Assembly: GCA_011316305.1 (NCBI GenBank)
Contig: SAUG01000120.1
Coordinates: forward strand, 1-64,000
Length of the DNA stretch: 64,000 nt
Source of the DNA: Rusavskia elegans
Lineage: Eukaryota; Ascomycota; Lecanoromycetes; Teloschistales; Teloschistaceae
Direction: 5' to 3'
Positions 37,076-48,777 of the stretch are shown here, piece by piece. Position 1 is the first letter of the stretch, and the number at the start of each line of letters is the position of its first letter. A program made the translations under genes and the position numbers. Under the pieces are notes generated by a model. The model searched no databases, had not been told where the DNA came from, and worked only from the letters and a program-made list of their open reading frames with translations.

Positions 37076-37949
37076 TGTTGCCGGACGGTTGGTGTGGAGT
37101 GCATGGTTGGGATTTTAGCAGCGTAAGGTGTGTATTATAAATGCGGCTAACCCTAAGAGGTTTCTACTCCCTAGCTATGAGTCTAGTAACGAGGTGGCTT
37201 GCTCTGATGAATCATATAGATGCTTCAGGAGTACTGAGCCTGTGAGCTTGAGCAGGAAAGAGGACGACGGGGTAGCTCGGCGGGTGAAGTCAGCGTGGAA
37301 GGCTCCAATCTCCATCCGTCGTTTGCTGCGTGGCCATCAGAGTGGGCGTGGCAACGCACCAGCCATTGGCTTGGGGGCTGATGATCCTGCATGAGCCTAT
37401 TACGGTGGGTAAAAGAAAGATAGGCTGATAGGTCAGGCTCTTGCACCGTAGTTTTAGCTCATTCTGAATGTCACGGTCGTCGTTTTGATAGGTACGGACT
37501 ACCGATGGTTTAAGGTTTGAGATTCACCGGAGTAGGTCCGCCGGGTCGACCCGATCCCATTAGCGCCGATGAGACCCGCGGAAGGTCCACTCTTAGGATC
37601 AGAGACTACCACTAGCCCTCTTCGGGCAAGCCGCCGTGCTGACGTCATTATCCTGTAAGGTCCTCAGATCCTCAGATACCGTTGTACTCGACAGAGTACT
37701 CGACCTTCTCTTGCCTCTTGCCTCCTCCATCTTATCTTTGGCGCTTGGTTGATCTAGCCACACTTTGCCGTAACATTGCATCCTTAGGTTGGCTCGTTGC
37801 ATTTGCCGATATCGTTCCAACATCAGACCCGCTAGTCTGACATCACTGATCCACCATGAGGTGGCTGCCTTTGCTCAACCAGCTTTTTCACCGTACCTCG
37901 GACGAGATGGCCAACAACCACAACCATAACATCACATTGAACCCTCCTC
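37076..37949. promoter_or_regulatory. Divergent promoter shared by O-methyltransferase and PAL
   Basis: 874 bp between two divergent starts. It contains a perfect TGACGTCA (37640-37647) and the 10-bp palindrome GGGTCGACCC (37543-37552) in a GC-rich tract. Co-regulation of the two genes is inferred from the arrangement. Confidence 0.5.
37640..37647. promoter_or_regulatory. CRE-type palindrome TGACGTCA upstream of PAL
   Basis: Perfect bZIP (ATF/CREB) site about 300 bp upstream of the PAL start and 565 bp upstream of the methyltransferase start. The same word lies upstream of the epoxide hydrolase. Confidence 0.4.
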
Positions 37950-40401
37950 ATGCCTCCCACTCAAGCAACCCAACCCCTACGTGTGACCATGGACTCTCCA
38001 CACTCATCGCTTCTTTACAATCTCTATACTAGTCTCCAAACTGCCATCCGGACCGGCGAGGTTGAGATCGATGGAGACTCCCTCGATATTTCCGCAGTCG
38101 TTGCAGTCTCTTGGTACGCCATCTGTTCGAGAGCACAAGTTTGGACGCTGACTAGCCCCTGTATGACAGTCACGGTGTTGCTCCAACCATCAACAAAAGC
38201 CCAGCTTTCATCAAACGTATCGACGACAGCGTAGCTCTTGTTGCCCGTCTGATCAGCGAGGGCAACACTATCTATGGTGAGCTACTATGCACCCAACTCG
38301 CCGACACGAGTGATACTTACTCGGACCCAGGCGTCAACACCGGCTTTGGAGGCAGTGCAGATACTCGCTCAAGTCAACTGAAAGCCCTCCAGGCAGCATT
38401 GCTCCAGCATCATCACTTCGGCGTCCTGACATCGGCAGATATTGGCAAGCCACCGAGTAACCCTTTCTCCATTCCGTCTACGGCCATGACACCCAGTTGG
38501 GTCAGAGGGACTATGCTCGTGAGGAGTAACACGGTAGCCCGTGGTCATTCGGCTGTCTCGTTCCTCGCTATTGAAACGGTCATCGCCCTTTTGCGCAGCA
38601 ACCTGACGCCTATTATTCCACTCCGAGGAAGCATCTCGGCATCTGGAGACCTTTCGCCCTTGTCTTACGTTGCCGGCACTATCGCGGGGAACCCCGATGT
38701 CTATGTCCAGACGCCGTCAGGCATTGTATCTGCTAAAGAAGCTCTCGATCGCTACGCCATCGCCCCAATTATTCTCGGACCCAAAGAAGGCTTGGGGTTC
38801 ATGAACGGCACGGCTGCATCAGGGGCCGTGGCTAGCCTTGCACTGTACGAAGCACACCATATCGCTCTTTTATCTCAGCTGTTGACTGCCATGGCATCGG
38901 AAGCCCTTCTTGCGCGCGGGGGCAATTTTGACCCTTTCATCTCTGAAATCCGACCACACCGTGGACAGATCGAAGCGTCAAGGAACATTCGGAACTTCTT
39001 ACGCGGCTCTCGCTTAGTCCAAGAGGTCTCTACCGGAGGAAAAGGCAACATTGGGTCAGCTCACAACATGCTTTATCAAGACCGCTACGCGATTAGGACA
39101 TCTCCGCAATGGATCGGACCTCAGTTGGAGGATCTACTACTCGCCCACGAACAGGTGACAGTAGAATTGAATTCCACTACCGACAATCCTCTTTTTGATG
39201 TCCCCAACCAAAAACCGCATCATGGGGGGAATTTTCAAGCCACCTCCATTACGTCTTCTATGGAGAAAGCTCGATCAAGTCTTCAGATAATCGGTAAAAT
39301 GCTTTTCGCCCAGTCATCCGAGCTCATTAACCCAGCCCTCAACGGTGGACTCCCAGCGAACCTAGCGGCCGATGAACCAAGCCTTTCCTACACCATGAAA
39401 GGTGTCGACATTGGCATGGCGTCTTACATGTCTGAGCTGGCGTTTCTGGCAGACCCCGTTAGCAGTCATGTCCAGTAAGTCTTTACTCCTTCATTGATCT
39501 CACTGGTGCCCCTCAATTCTGCCTTGATGACGTCCATCCGCTCACCGTTGGCTACCACAGATCAGCAGAGATGCACAATCAATCAATCAACTCCCTCGCG
39601 TTGATATCCGCCCGATACACAGCTACTGCCGTCGAACTAGCATCCCTAATGTGCGCTTCGTACATCTACACTCTTTGCCAAGCACTTGACCTCCGGGTAC
39701 TCCAATTCTCATTCTTCCAATCCTTGGAACCCCTTCTTTACAGTGTCAATAAGCAAAGTTTCGGTCCACTTCTGTGCGACCTGGACTTCAGCGAACTCCA
39801 TTTGGACATATGGGGTCACGTCCAGGCGAACTGGCTTTTGACCGCAAACAAGGATAGTGAGGACCGCTGCACGCACGTGGTCGAATCGACCATTGGCGTC
39901 ATTGTGAAATCTTTTCTTGCAGCGACTCCCCAGGCTAAGGTTGCTGGAGAGGTTTCATCTGCTGCGCTCACAGCTATCCGCGAGTGGAAGGGTTCTGCCC
40001 ATAAAACTATTGGAGAAACCTTTGCCAAGGTTCGCGCTTCTTTCTACGAGAAGCAGGATACGGCTGAGTTCCTGGGACTGGGTTCACGGACAATGTACAC
40101 TTATATCCGCGAAAAGCTCGAGGTTCCTTTACATCGAGGGCTGGAAGATCACCCCGAACCTCATGACGAATACGCTGCCGACGGATCAAAGAAACGAACC
40201 ATCGGATCAAACATTTCCACCATTTACGAAGCTTTGCGAAGTGGTGAGTTGCATAAGATACTGATGGAGTGCCTTATGGGAGGAGACGCCACTGCCACAA
40301 CTTCTTCGCACGTCGACTTTGATGAGCGGAATGGCGTCGGCAACGGTGTAGCATCCAGCGTGGTGCCAGTTGCCGATATTCGCAATGGTCAAACATCTTG
40401 A
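37950..40401 (+). CDS. Phenylalanine ammonia-lyase-type MIO enzyme
   Basis: Four exons (37950-38113, 38170-38276, 38331-39474, 39561-40401; introns 56, 54, 86 nt) give 751 residues, typical of fungal PAL. The MIO triad Ala-Ser-Gly is residues 194-196 in SISASGDLSPLSYVAG. YGVNTGFGGSADTR carries the family Tyr loop, GFMNGTAAS and NSTTDNPLFD follow, and VQSAEMHNQSINSLALISAR is present. It should convert L-Phe to trans-cinnamate plus ammonia. The selectivity pair, His-Gln in Rhodotorula PAL, reads His-His here (LLQHHHFG, residues 117-118), so Tyr or mutase activity cannot be excluded. A second ATG at 37989 is possible. All key residues I can see are intact. Confidence 0.9.
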
Positions 40402-40951
40402 AGCAGTCTTTGCGAGTACTCGGCCGGACGAGGCCTGTGGCTGTAGAGGCGAAGCGTAGGCATTCCATCTTACACGTAGCGATAAGGAGTAACACACTAT
40501 AATGGGATTAGAGAGATCTGCAGTGCCTAGATAGAATTGGGATTACAGGTCGAAAGGCGCATAGAGACAAGAAATATTAGCTGTCCAATCCTTAATAGTA
40601 TTAGAATCGTCGATGAGTCGGAAAGGTAGCCTAAGCTGCACGGGCTCTTGCCATGTCCAGGTTGCATCCAATACGATGTCCTCATGTCTATGTTCGCACC
40701 TCCCCGACTCCATCCAGGCCGCAAACTGACATAAGACGTGTGATGTGCCGTCCGAGTAATCGCACTACATCTTTGGGCTACCACTTGCGAGCTTGATGAG
40801 TGAAAATGACATCTAGTGTTCATATTCCACTTTTGGGATTGCCTAATATTGACGGCGGTCCATCGCTCGCAACGACTAGTACCGTGTTTTGACCTCAGAC
40901 ACTCTCACCTTGGCATTTTCCTTCCGTCGAACAAGCCAGAAGGGATAAGTC
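40402..40951. other. Intergenic, no gene supported
   Basis: 550 bases between PAL and the decayed NRPS, both rightward. No reading frame with family support. Confidence 0.5.
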
Positions 40952-43900
40952 ATGGGCTCTTGTGATGTCAACACTCCCTTGTTGTCCGGAGATAAGGGGC
41001 TTGATATCTCCAAATCAACTCATACCCTTCGCCAGATCCAGATCGAATCTATACAACGATGTCCCGAATGAACGGCTATTGTGTCACGCCATCAGCCACG
41101 CAAATCAATTTCCCCCTTACAGAGTTCTGGCCCAGACAGAGATGGAAAAGATTACCTGCAATGGTTCTACTGGCAATGAAAAATCCCATCCAAGAATCTC
41201 GCATCGTACTTGACCCAAGGGGGGATCATTAAGGGCAATGCTATCGTCGCAGTGATCGATAGCTATGCCGAATGGGCTTTGTGTTTCTGGCAGACTGGCA
41301 ATCTTACTATTGTCAGCAGAACCAATGAGATACAGTATATCTGGAGCGCTTTGGAGAGAGAGGACCGGGGCGCTGGTCGCCAAGAATGAAGCAATTTTCA
41401 ATCTGCTTTCTGGGAATGCTCTGTCTAAGATGGGTGACAGCAGCATCAAACTAATCTTAGGCAACATCGGGAATATGGGGTGGACTGCTTTTGACAACGC
41501 ACTGGCGAAGCCTTGCCTACCCAAAATTCCTGCCGTTGAATGTGGTATGCAAGATACCGTTCTTATAGTCCTCACGAGAGACACAACTGCTCTTCCCAAA
41601 GGGTGCTCACATTCTAACAACACCGTCGCTTCCGCCTGCGAAAGGCACAGGATGATATATTCACTGGATGAAACTCGCGATTCGTGCAATCACATGCCGC
41701 TGTTCCATCTCGCGGGAGTTATAGGGTCGCTCTGGGCTTGCGCGCACAAAGCGATCTTGATGTACCCGAAAAAAGCAGTTGACGCCCTCGCAACCCTGGA
41801 GGCCATAGATGGAGAGCGCCGCACGGATAGCGCCTGGTATCAAGTGTGCTGTGCGCGTTCATAGACCACCCAGCGCTGTCGAGCCTGGATTAAAGGTCCC
41901 TCCAACTGATTAAGCTTGCTGGCCACGATGCCATTGGATCCCATGCTGGTGCCTGTTCAGAGATTCTTCTTGCTGACACTGTAATGGATGGCTTCGGCAT
42001 GACCGAGACAAGTTGCACGACCGACATCTTCGCGTGGAAGGAGGGTGTCTGCAAAGACTTTGAGCCCTGTCCCGTTGGCTGCGTCGCTCCTAGTGCCAAG
42101 CTCGGATCCCTGCTCCGAACTAGCACAACGTTCTTGCAGGAGGAACTATCGGAGAGCTACATCAAGGGGGGAGACACTATTTCTGATCGGTACACCGGTG
42201 GTGGTGGTGGTGGTGGTGACCATGGCAGCTTCTATTCGGATAAGGCTGGCACTTGGCACGTTTCTGGGGACCGGGCTTTCATGGCTGGAGCGGGCGAGAT
42301 CGCTGTCCCGGGTCGTTACAAGGACATCATCAATCGAGCAAGAGAGAACATTTCCCCTTCAGTAATAGAAAGGGTGCTGATTCGGATGGAAGGTACCCAA
42401 ACGTCTCAATTCATTGGTGTCCCGCATAAGGTTGCCGGAGAAGTGCCAGTGGCCATGATCAAGATGACCAAAGATGCGACGATCTCCAAGAGTCTAGTCC
42501 ATAGACGCGTGGCGAAGGATTTGGGCACAGCTTTCGCTCTGGAGAGAGTGATAGACTTGAGGGAGCTTGCCATTAACCGGGGCCGTATGACTGCCACCGG
42601 TCAAGTGCCGAGGGTGGATGTCAGGAAGCTGGTAACTGATTATCTGAATCTCGAAATCAAACAATTTTAGCCCAAGGACCGACTGCTGCAGCACAGACTT
42701 GTATCTGGACCCACCTCACCTGCATACCGGAGAATTAGATATCCCCTACCATGTCACTAGAAGGCCTTGTGGACAGCGTCACTGTGATGCGTTTCCGGTG
42801 TCAGGTGAAAAGAGGGCTGGGCAAGACACTTAGCCTGGAGGTGCTTAACGCGGTGACTACTATTTTAGAATAAAGCACTCTCCTTGATCTTCAACAGGAA
42901 AACTTACTACACAGCGACGAGTCTTGGCCCGTACGTGCAACTGAGGGAACTCCCGCTTTGGAAGACGTGGTGTACGCCCCCGGGAGTCAAACTATGTTTG
43001 TGGACATCTGGCGGACAACTCTGGAGAAATTGCAAGGACTGGGGCTCTCTTAGGACGATGTCGAGGAAGTCCTACCAGTGTACGAATTCTCCAGGCCTGG
43101 CGTACAGGCGTCAGCATCATCTTCGGGCTTACTTTCCTATCTGTAAAAGCAATTGGAGACTAGTCCAGTGTGCATGGAATATTGCGAACCGTTTTGATCG
43201 CAGCTCCCTCAATTGAACAATAATGGATGATGGCAAGATCCAGCAAGCGTTGGTCTAACCCATGGTCCAAGATGGTGGAACGTTACATACGCCAGGAGAT
43301 CTATTGTCCCTCGACTTGAGTTATCCAGAAGATAATGGTTCCAGACACTCGTAACCAGTGCCATTGTTCTATAGCACGATTTGCCTCATCGAAGCCACTC
43401 AGAGCGCTGGCTTCGTTGTGCATGGAGACCTCTCAGCCTTCGATGCTCATTCCATTCAATCACATCTCACGGAAGATCTTACAAGAGCTTTGGCCCGTCC
43501 AGACTTACCACTTCGACCACGACCTAAGTATAGCCTTTTCGTTAACTCATATTACAGATATTGTACCTCTACTCTTGCTGGGCTGAACCTCGAGTATCGC
43601 TTAGCCCAGCTCCGTAGTATTTCCCGGCGCCGAGGGGGTCTTTGGCCTCCAAAAACATTTGGGTCAGTTAACGGGCCCCCAGTACGCAAAGCCCACCCTC
43701 TTTTCCTCAAAGGCAACACCACCCCCGACCTGATCTGAATCACCAAGCACATCAAAATCGATATGGCCAACAACCAATACCTCACCGTTCACAAGATCCC
43801 CCACATAATCGCCATCAAAGCCGCCGTAGCCTTCTTAAATACCGAACAACCCCGCCACCGGGACGCCATTTTCGACAACCTCCGGAGGGCCGCTCATAGC

Positions 43901-44453
43901 CTTTCCTCGACCACCATATCGCTGATCGCCTCCCAGACATCATGGATATGCCCGGCGTCACCATCGAGTGGTCCGTCCACAGCTCATATCTTGGCCCCTC
44001 AAACCCCGTTTCTACCCTCCTCAACGACATGGATGCCGACCAACCAGCACAAAGCGCTCACGTCCATTGCCCCGTCCTCGCCATCCGTGAGCGCCTCCCC
44101 CCTGAAGATGCCCTTTTACTCTCGCAGGACTATCCGGGCCGCCAAACGTTCTATTACAGTCCTGTGATTACGCAAGACCCCAGTGCGCTGGTGCGAAATA
44201 TCCAATGTGCAGGCAATGGGTACGTTTCGATCACATGGTGGTGTGATATGGTATGGTGGATGCAGAGACGGTGCAGATGCGGATTACGTGGAATGAGGAG
44301 CTTCTCGGACTACAGGATGCGGAGCGGGCAATGGATGGGTTTGAGAGGAATTTGAGATGGACTGTGGATGGAAGGAAATGGGAGAGGACGGTGGGGGAGT
44401 GTGGGAAGTCGGTCTTAGGGGATGACTTCTCTTCTCATTGGTTATTTGATTGA
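40952..44453 (+). pseudogene. Decayed single-module NRPS, A-T-C architecture
   Basis: Pieces of three domains lie in order but in shifting frames. A (40952-42670): MGSCDVNTPLLSG start, in-frame TGA at 41069-41071, frameshifts near 41200 and 41285, degenerate P-loop LTRDTTALPKG (family SGTTGLPKG), NHMPLFHLAG, two frameshifts about 41,840-41,880, TAA at 41891, DGFGMTETS, GRYKDIINRARENI, and TATGQVPR where the catalytic A10 Lys is Gln. T (about 42740-42870): LVDSVTVMRFR with the phosphopantetheine Ser. C (about 42890-44453): LGLS-stop-DDVEEVLPVYEF (TAG at 43051), a degraded SAFDAHS region without a proper HHxxxDG, then QPAQSAHVHCPVLAIRERL and GNGYVSITWWCDM. Frame changes occur within a few bases, so introns cannot repair them. 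A (GGT)n tract (about 42197-42217) adds a poly-Gly run. Beside PAL, its substrate was plausibly cinnamate. Confidence 0.7.
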
Positions 44454-45006
44454 CTATGTACAGTCACCGTTATTACGATTACGGTTTGATCAGATATTTA
44501 CCTTTTAGACTTGGACATATTATGGTCTCTTTTACCTTGCCTGGCAAGTCAAGACTTATATTATGTTATAACCTTACCAATATTATCAGTAGCTTCTTCT
44601 CTATAGCTTCCATGTCGCTATTTCATTGATCCCCAAATGAGAAAGAACAAATCACTGGTACAATATAGGGGCCGAGGGAGTAGACCAGCAAACGAAGGGA
44701 TGTTGTCGGTCTGTAACAATTTCTCCTACGCCAATCTGAATCACTTAGACAACCTATGAATATTTTGGTAAGAGCAAACGGGTGTGCTATTATGAAGAAT
44801 CCAGCACATAAACACTTCATTCTTGCTTGACTTGCGAATGGCTCAGTGTACAGAAGTTTCGTCATGCGGATTTTGCCTACGGCTTCGTAACGGCTCTATT
44901 AATAAAACTGCCCGATCCTATTTGCACAGATGCTTTCCAATTATAATCAAAGACTTTTACGCGAAGAAAAATTGCAAGTCATCGAGTCTTTACAACCATC
45001 CAGACC
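44454..45006. other. Intergenic, no gene supported
   Basis: About 550 bases between the NRPS relic and the 3' end of a leftward secreted-protein gene. No supported frame. Confidence 0.5.
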
Positions 45007-45588
45007 TCAACTCGCCCTCGAATCATTCCGCCGCTGTCCCGGTTCACTATCAGAGATATACAACACCCCCTTTCCCTCCGGCAACACCACTCTCCGCTCC
45101 TCCCCCTCCCCCTCACCCATCCCCTCACCACCCACCCTTAACGCCCCCCCTGGCACACTATCCCACCTCTTAACCTCCGCAAAAATATGCCCCTCACCCG
45201 GAAACTCCAACCCAACCTGGCCCTTCTCAATCAAACAATTCCCATACACCGCCTTGGCGGCATCCACGACATCGGCCAACATAAACGTATCCACCTCGCT
45301 CGGATCGCCACCGGAATCGACGACGATGGCGCAAGTGGCGGGCGGATGCGCTTCGTGAACGAGGTAGTACCACCGGGGGAGTTTTTCGGTGCGCGCGGCG
45401 GTGGGGAGGTGGCGGCCCCAGCGTTTGGCGCCGATGTCGGGGGGCATTTTGGAGAGGTGGTTGAGGCCGAGGATGAGGGCTACGCAGTCGACGCGGGTAG
45501 GGAGGAGATGGGGGGGTGGGAAACATACCCAGGCGGTGGAGAGGGTGGGGAGGAGGAGGAGAATGGGGTATAGAAGATGGGCGATCAT
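45007..45588 (-). CDS. Small secreted protein, function unknown
   Basis: 193 residues from the ATG at 45588; the same frame runs further upstream but the signal peptide (MIAHLLYPILLLLPTLSTA) fixes the start. The mature chain has four Cys (WVCF, VDCV, ATCA, GNCL) spaced as in a widespread family of fungal small secreted proteins, with LPRWYYLVHE and DTFMLADVVDAAKAV between them. The C-terminal ~45 residues are Gly/Glu-rich low-complexity. Intronless. No function assigned. Confidence 0.6.
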   Translation of the reverse strand: MIAHLLYPILLLLPTLSTAWVCFPPPHLLPTRVDCVALILGLNHLSKMPPDIGAKRWGRHLPTAARTEKLPRWYYLVHEAHPPATCAIVVDSGGDPSEVDTFMLADVVDAAKAVYGNCLIEKGQVGLEFPGEGHIFAEVKRWDSVPGGALRVGGEGMGEGEGEERRVVLPEGKGVLYISDSEPGQRRNDSRAS

Positions 45589-46675
45589 AGCGGGATCTGG
45601 TTTGAGGGACAGATGACAGATGACAGATTTAGAAGATGCTAAGGTTCCAATGTGGGCGTGGGGTCTACAGCAGGAGCTTTTATTGGTGTCGGTCGTCCAC
45701 GATTCGGCAAAATGTTTTATGAGTGTGGCTGCGGGTGTGCGGGAGGGCGCTCGGTGGGGGGGAAGAGCGCGAATTATATCTTGCCGACGTTTGATTTTGA
45801 GAGATATAGTAAGAAGCGATCTGCGGCAGATGCGATTGTTGGACTGGATCACCACCACTGTAGACCCTGTACACAACCGAAGCATTCGTTACACCATTTT
45901 GAACGCGTGTACCGAAAATCTGTTGCTCAAGAGATTGGTATTGTTATCGTGATTGTCGCAGACAGAAAAAGGAACATAGAGATACTCCATGATACGTGGG
46001 CACTCCCGCTTCTGTCATCATAGAATAGATTGCTGTCCTTTGTGACCCTACTATCGGTCTCGGCTTATAGTTATTTCGTTTATGTCGGCATGCCGCTGGC
46101 TATTCAATGCACGCCCACTCGTACAAATGCCTATCTCCTGGTTCACCTTCGGACGTGAGAAAACCGTAGGATTTGAGGTCGTGACGCTGTAGATCGCCTC
46201 AAACTTAGACATGGCATATTGATACGATTGCTCCTATGTCGGCGGTCTTTTGGGTACTATGAACATGGTAGGCTCACAGCGTGGCTACCGGCCCAACGAA
46301 TAATCAGTAGTTTTGGTTCTCAACAGCAAGATAGCAGTCGACCGACAGCATGGGTCCAGCATGGTTCGGGCGAAATATCTAGCAGAGACGGAGAAGTATT
46401 TGGAAAGAGAAGGGCTGAGAAAAGAATGTGAATCTTACAGCAATCTGTGAAGGAAAGCTTGCAAATGTGGAGGGGAAAGCTAATATCAACGATAAGACGT
46501 TTTCACATGGATGTTTACTCAGGTCAAGGGATTCCTATACCGGCAAGATAACACCAGCATCTTCTCCCCCTCGTTCTCTCGATGGTCATGCCAATCAGTA
46601 CAAGGATATCGCCTACTTACCACGCCCCTGTTAGTGGGCTCAAACAACTAGATAAAGCCCAAGAAGATCTCATAC
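45589..46675. other. Intergenic, no gene supported
   Basis: About 1.1 kb upstream of the small secreted protein and downstream of the first P450. Frames up to ~120 codons are present but overlap each other on both strands and lack motifs. Confidence 0.45.
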
Positions 46676-48777
46676 TCATCGCTCCTGGAGCATGATCTCG
46701 ATTCCCGGTCTTGGAGAAACAATAGTAGTATAGCTGAACGTCAACTCAGCTTTCGGATCCGCCAGCTTAAAATTGTACTTCGTGAGTAGATGTACGAAAA
46801 ACTGCTGCATAACCGCTGACGCATACCAGCGTCCTGGGCTACATACAATCACCATCAGCTATCAGACCAGCACTAACGCCAAGAAATCGAAGACGGGACC
46901 AGGCTTACCAGGGTTTGGCCGCAGCGCCCCACAAATAGAAATGCGGTTTCAAGTCCGTGAATTTCTGAATCGCGCCATTGCCCTGGTCGCCGCCGGACTC
47001 GCTTGCGAAGCGGAAAGGCAAGAATTCGTCTGGGCGGTCGTAGTATTTGGAATCCCGCATGACGGCTTGCTGGGGCACACAGATCACGTTACCGGCTGGG
47101 ACGTGGGATCCATCGGAGAAGGTGAAATCTTTGAGGACTTTGCGCTGAACGGATACTACACCCGGCTCAGAGATCTGTTGGACATGGGGATACAGAGGTA
47201 TATGAACGTACGAGAGTCCAGCGGATCGTGACGGGCTGTTTCGCGCAGGAAGCTTTCCAGCAGCGGTAAGTGTTTGTAATGATCTGTTGTTGGGAGCTTC
47301 AACATAGTCTCGACTTCGTCGATGAGGGGCTTTGTGTATTCCGGATGTTCACACAGTCTGAAGATGGAGAACATAAGAAGCTAGTGCAGTCGCGTGTCAG
47401 TTCTGTATTTGAACCCAGTCCTGTGAGGTGTCTCACTACTGGCAATTGATGCGCGGACGCAAAGAACACCGAGATAACTTGCTGCACAATTCGTTTCACA
47501 GCTCGTTGGTCTTTAGTCGTAGATGCTTCTATGACCCAGGTGATTCCATCACTCTGCGATAAATTAGCGACGTGTCAACAGCTTGGTTCTTTTGGACCTA
47601 CCGGAATCTCTTTTTGGCCTGCCTCAATATCGCGTAGCCGCTCCGCGACTTCAACGGTAAGATAGCTTTCAATCTTCTTCATCGCACCACCTAGCGCCAG
47701 AAGTCCTGGGACAAGCAGTCTAGCTGAGTCAGTAAAGCCTCGATGAATACCTTATGACCACTTACTTGTGCGTCCAGTGAGGAAAGTAGTGTGAAGTGAG
47801 CATAGCAAATAGTGCTTGGCGGTGATACCCCCGAGTGGCTTGGAAGAAATCGTGATTCTCCGCTGCAGCCATCAGACTTTGACGAGTGACAGGACGGTCA
47901 TGCACCAAACTTACTAAGGCGTTCTCCGAAAATGATCTTGTTGTTGACTCGAAGGCTGATCTCCTCCGAGAAATGATAGGTGTTGATAGGCTTCCACCCT
48001 GAAGATTGTTACCACTGATCAAGAACGGCCCCTTCATGGACAAAATCAAGTATACCATCTAAAGCCAATCTCCCGTCATTCATACAAGTGTAGAAGGCTT
48101 GATCAATTGCCACTTGTATTCGTGGTCGTAAGTTTGGTATATTTGACCGAAGCAGGGTCTTTAACACCCGTATCGGGACGGCGTCGTGAGGATCAATGGG
48201 CCCCATCTCGAATCCTGCGAAAGTGTGTTTTACCTTGAGCCTCTAAATTGCAGAAAGGTTAGTTCTAGTTCGATTTTGCTTGAGGGCTTGGGTGGGACTA
48301 ACATCTTCCATAGCTTGATGGAAGGACAGCTGATCTATCGGACTGTTTTCGACTTCTCTGATCTGGTCTTCGGACGTAACGAAGACAAGATGCCCCTCTC
48401 GAGCTGGTATAGCAAACGGTTTCGATAGGGACTGTCTCCTTTCAATAATGATACGAGGCTGGAGATTTCTGGACCAACCTGCTTATAGCCTTCCAGAATC
48501 AATTCAGGCGCTTTGAGTATAAACCATAGACTGCTCCACCACTTGCCGAACATCAAGGACGGGCCATGAATCTTAATATTGCGCTGGAACATGGTCAGTG
48601 GTAACTCCAGTGGTCATATCTGGGTCGTATATAGGTATTGCTTACTGGTTTCTTCCAATACATCCAACTCGCAAACAGAACATCTTGGCATATCACCGTC
48701 ACAACGCACAGACCGAGCATGTACCACCATGGTGGCACGGACACAGAACCAATATAGCCAAGTAAGTCGGATAGCAT
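46676..48777 (-). CDS. Cytochrome P450 (first)
   Basis: Eleven exons give 514 residues: 48777-48646, 48583-48479, 48431-48303, 48242-48056, 47998-47915, 47862-47766, 47719-47602, 47553-47440, 47380-47212, 47155-46909, 46838-46676. N-terminal membrane anchor (PWWYMLGLCVVTVICQDVLF). AIPAREGHLVFVTSEDQIRE lies in the early helices. I-helix VISVFFASAHQLPLLMFSI has His in place of the AGxDT acid, as in several fungal cluster P450s. ExxR is ETAR; the PERF-like block is RPDEFLPFRF. The heme loop reads WGAAAKPCPGR with Cys461; the usual Phe is Trp and the usual Gly four before Cys is Ala. The last intron splits the Cys461 codon (TG|C). An apparent stop at 48009-48011 lies in a 57-nt intron. It should oxidise a cluster intermediate at the ER. 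Confidence 0.85.

Noticed and set aside
41984..42670. Stand-alone intact CoA ligase
   Set aside because: Only the C-terminal third is open; upstream pieces are in other frames, and a T-domain and C-domain follow, so it is part of a decayed A-T-C gene.
48009..48011. In-frame TAA in the first P450, suggesting a nonsense mutation
   Set aside because: A 57-nt GT-AG intron (47999-48055) removes it and joins GRLALD to GWKPINTYHF in frame.
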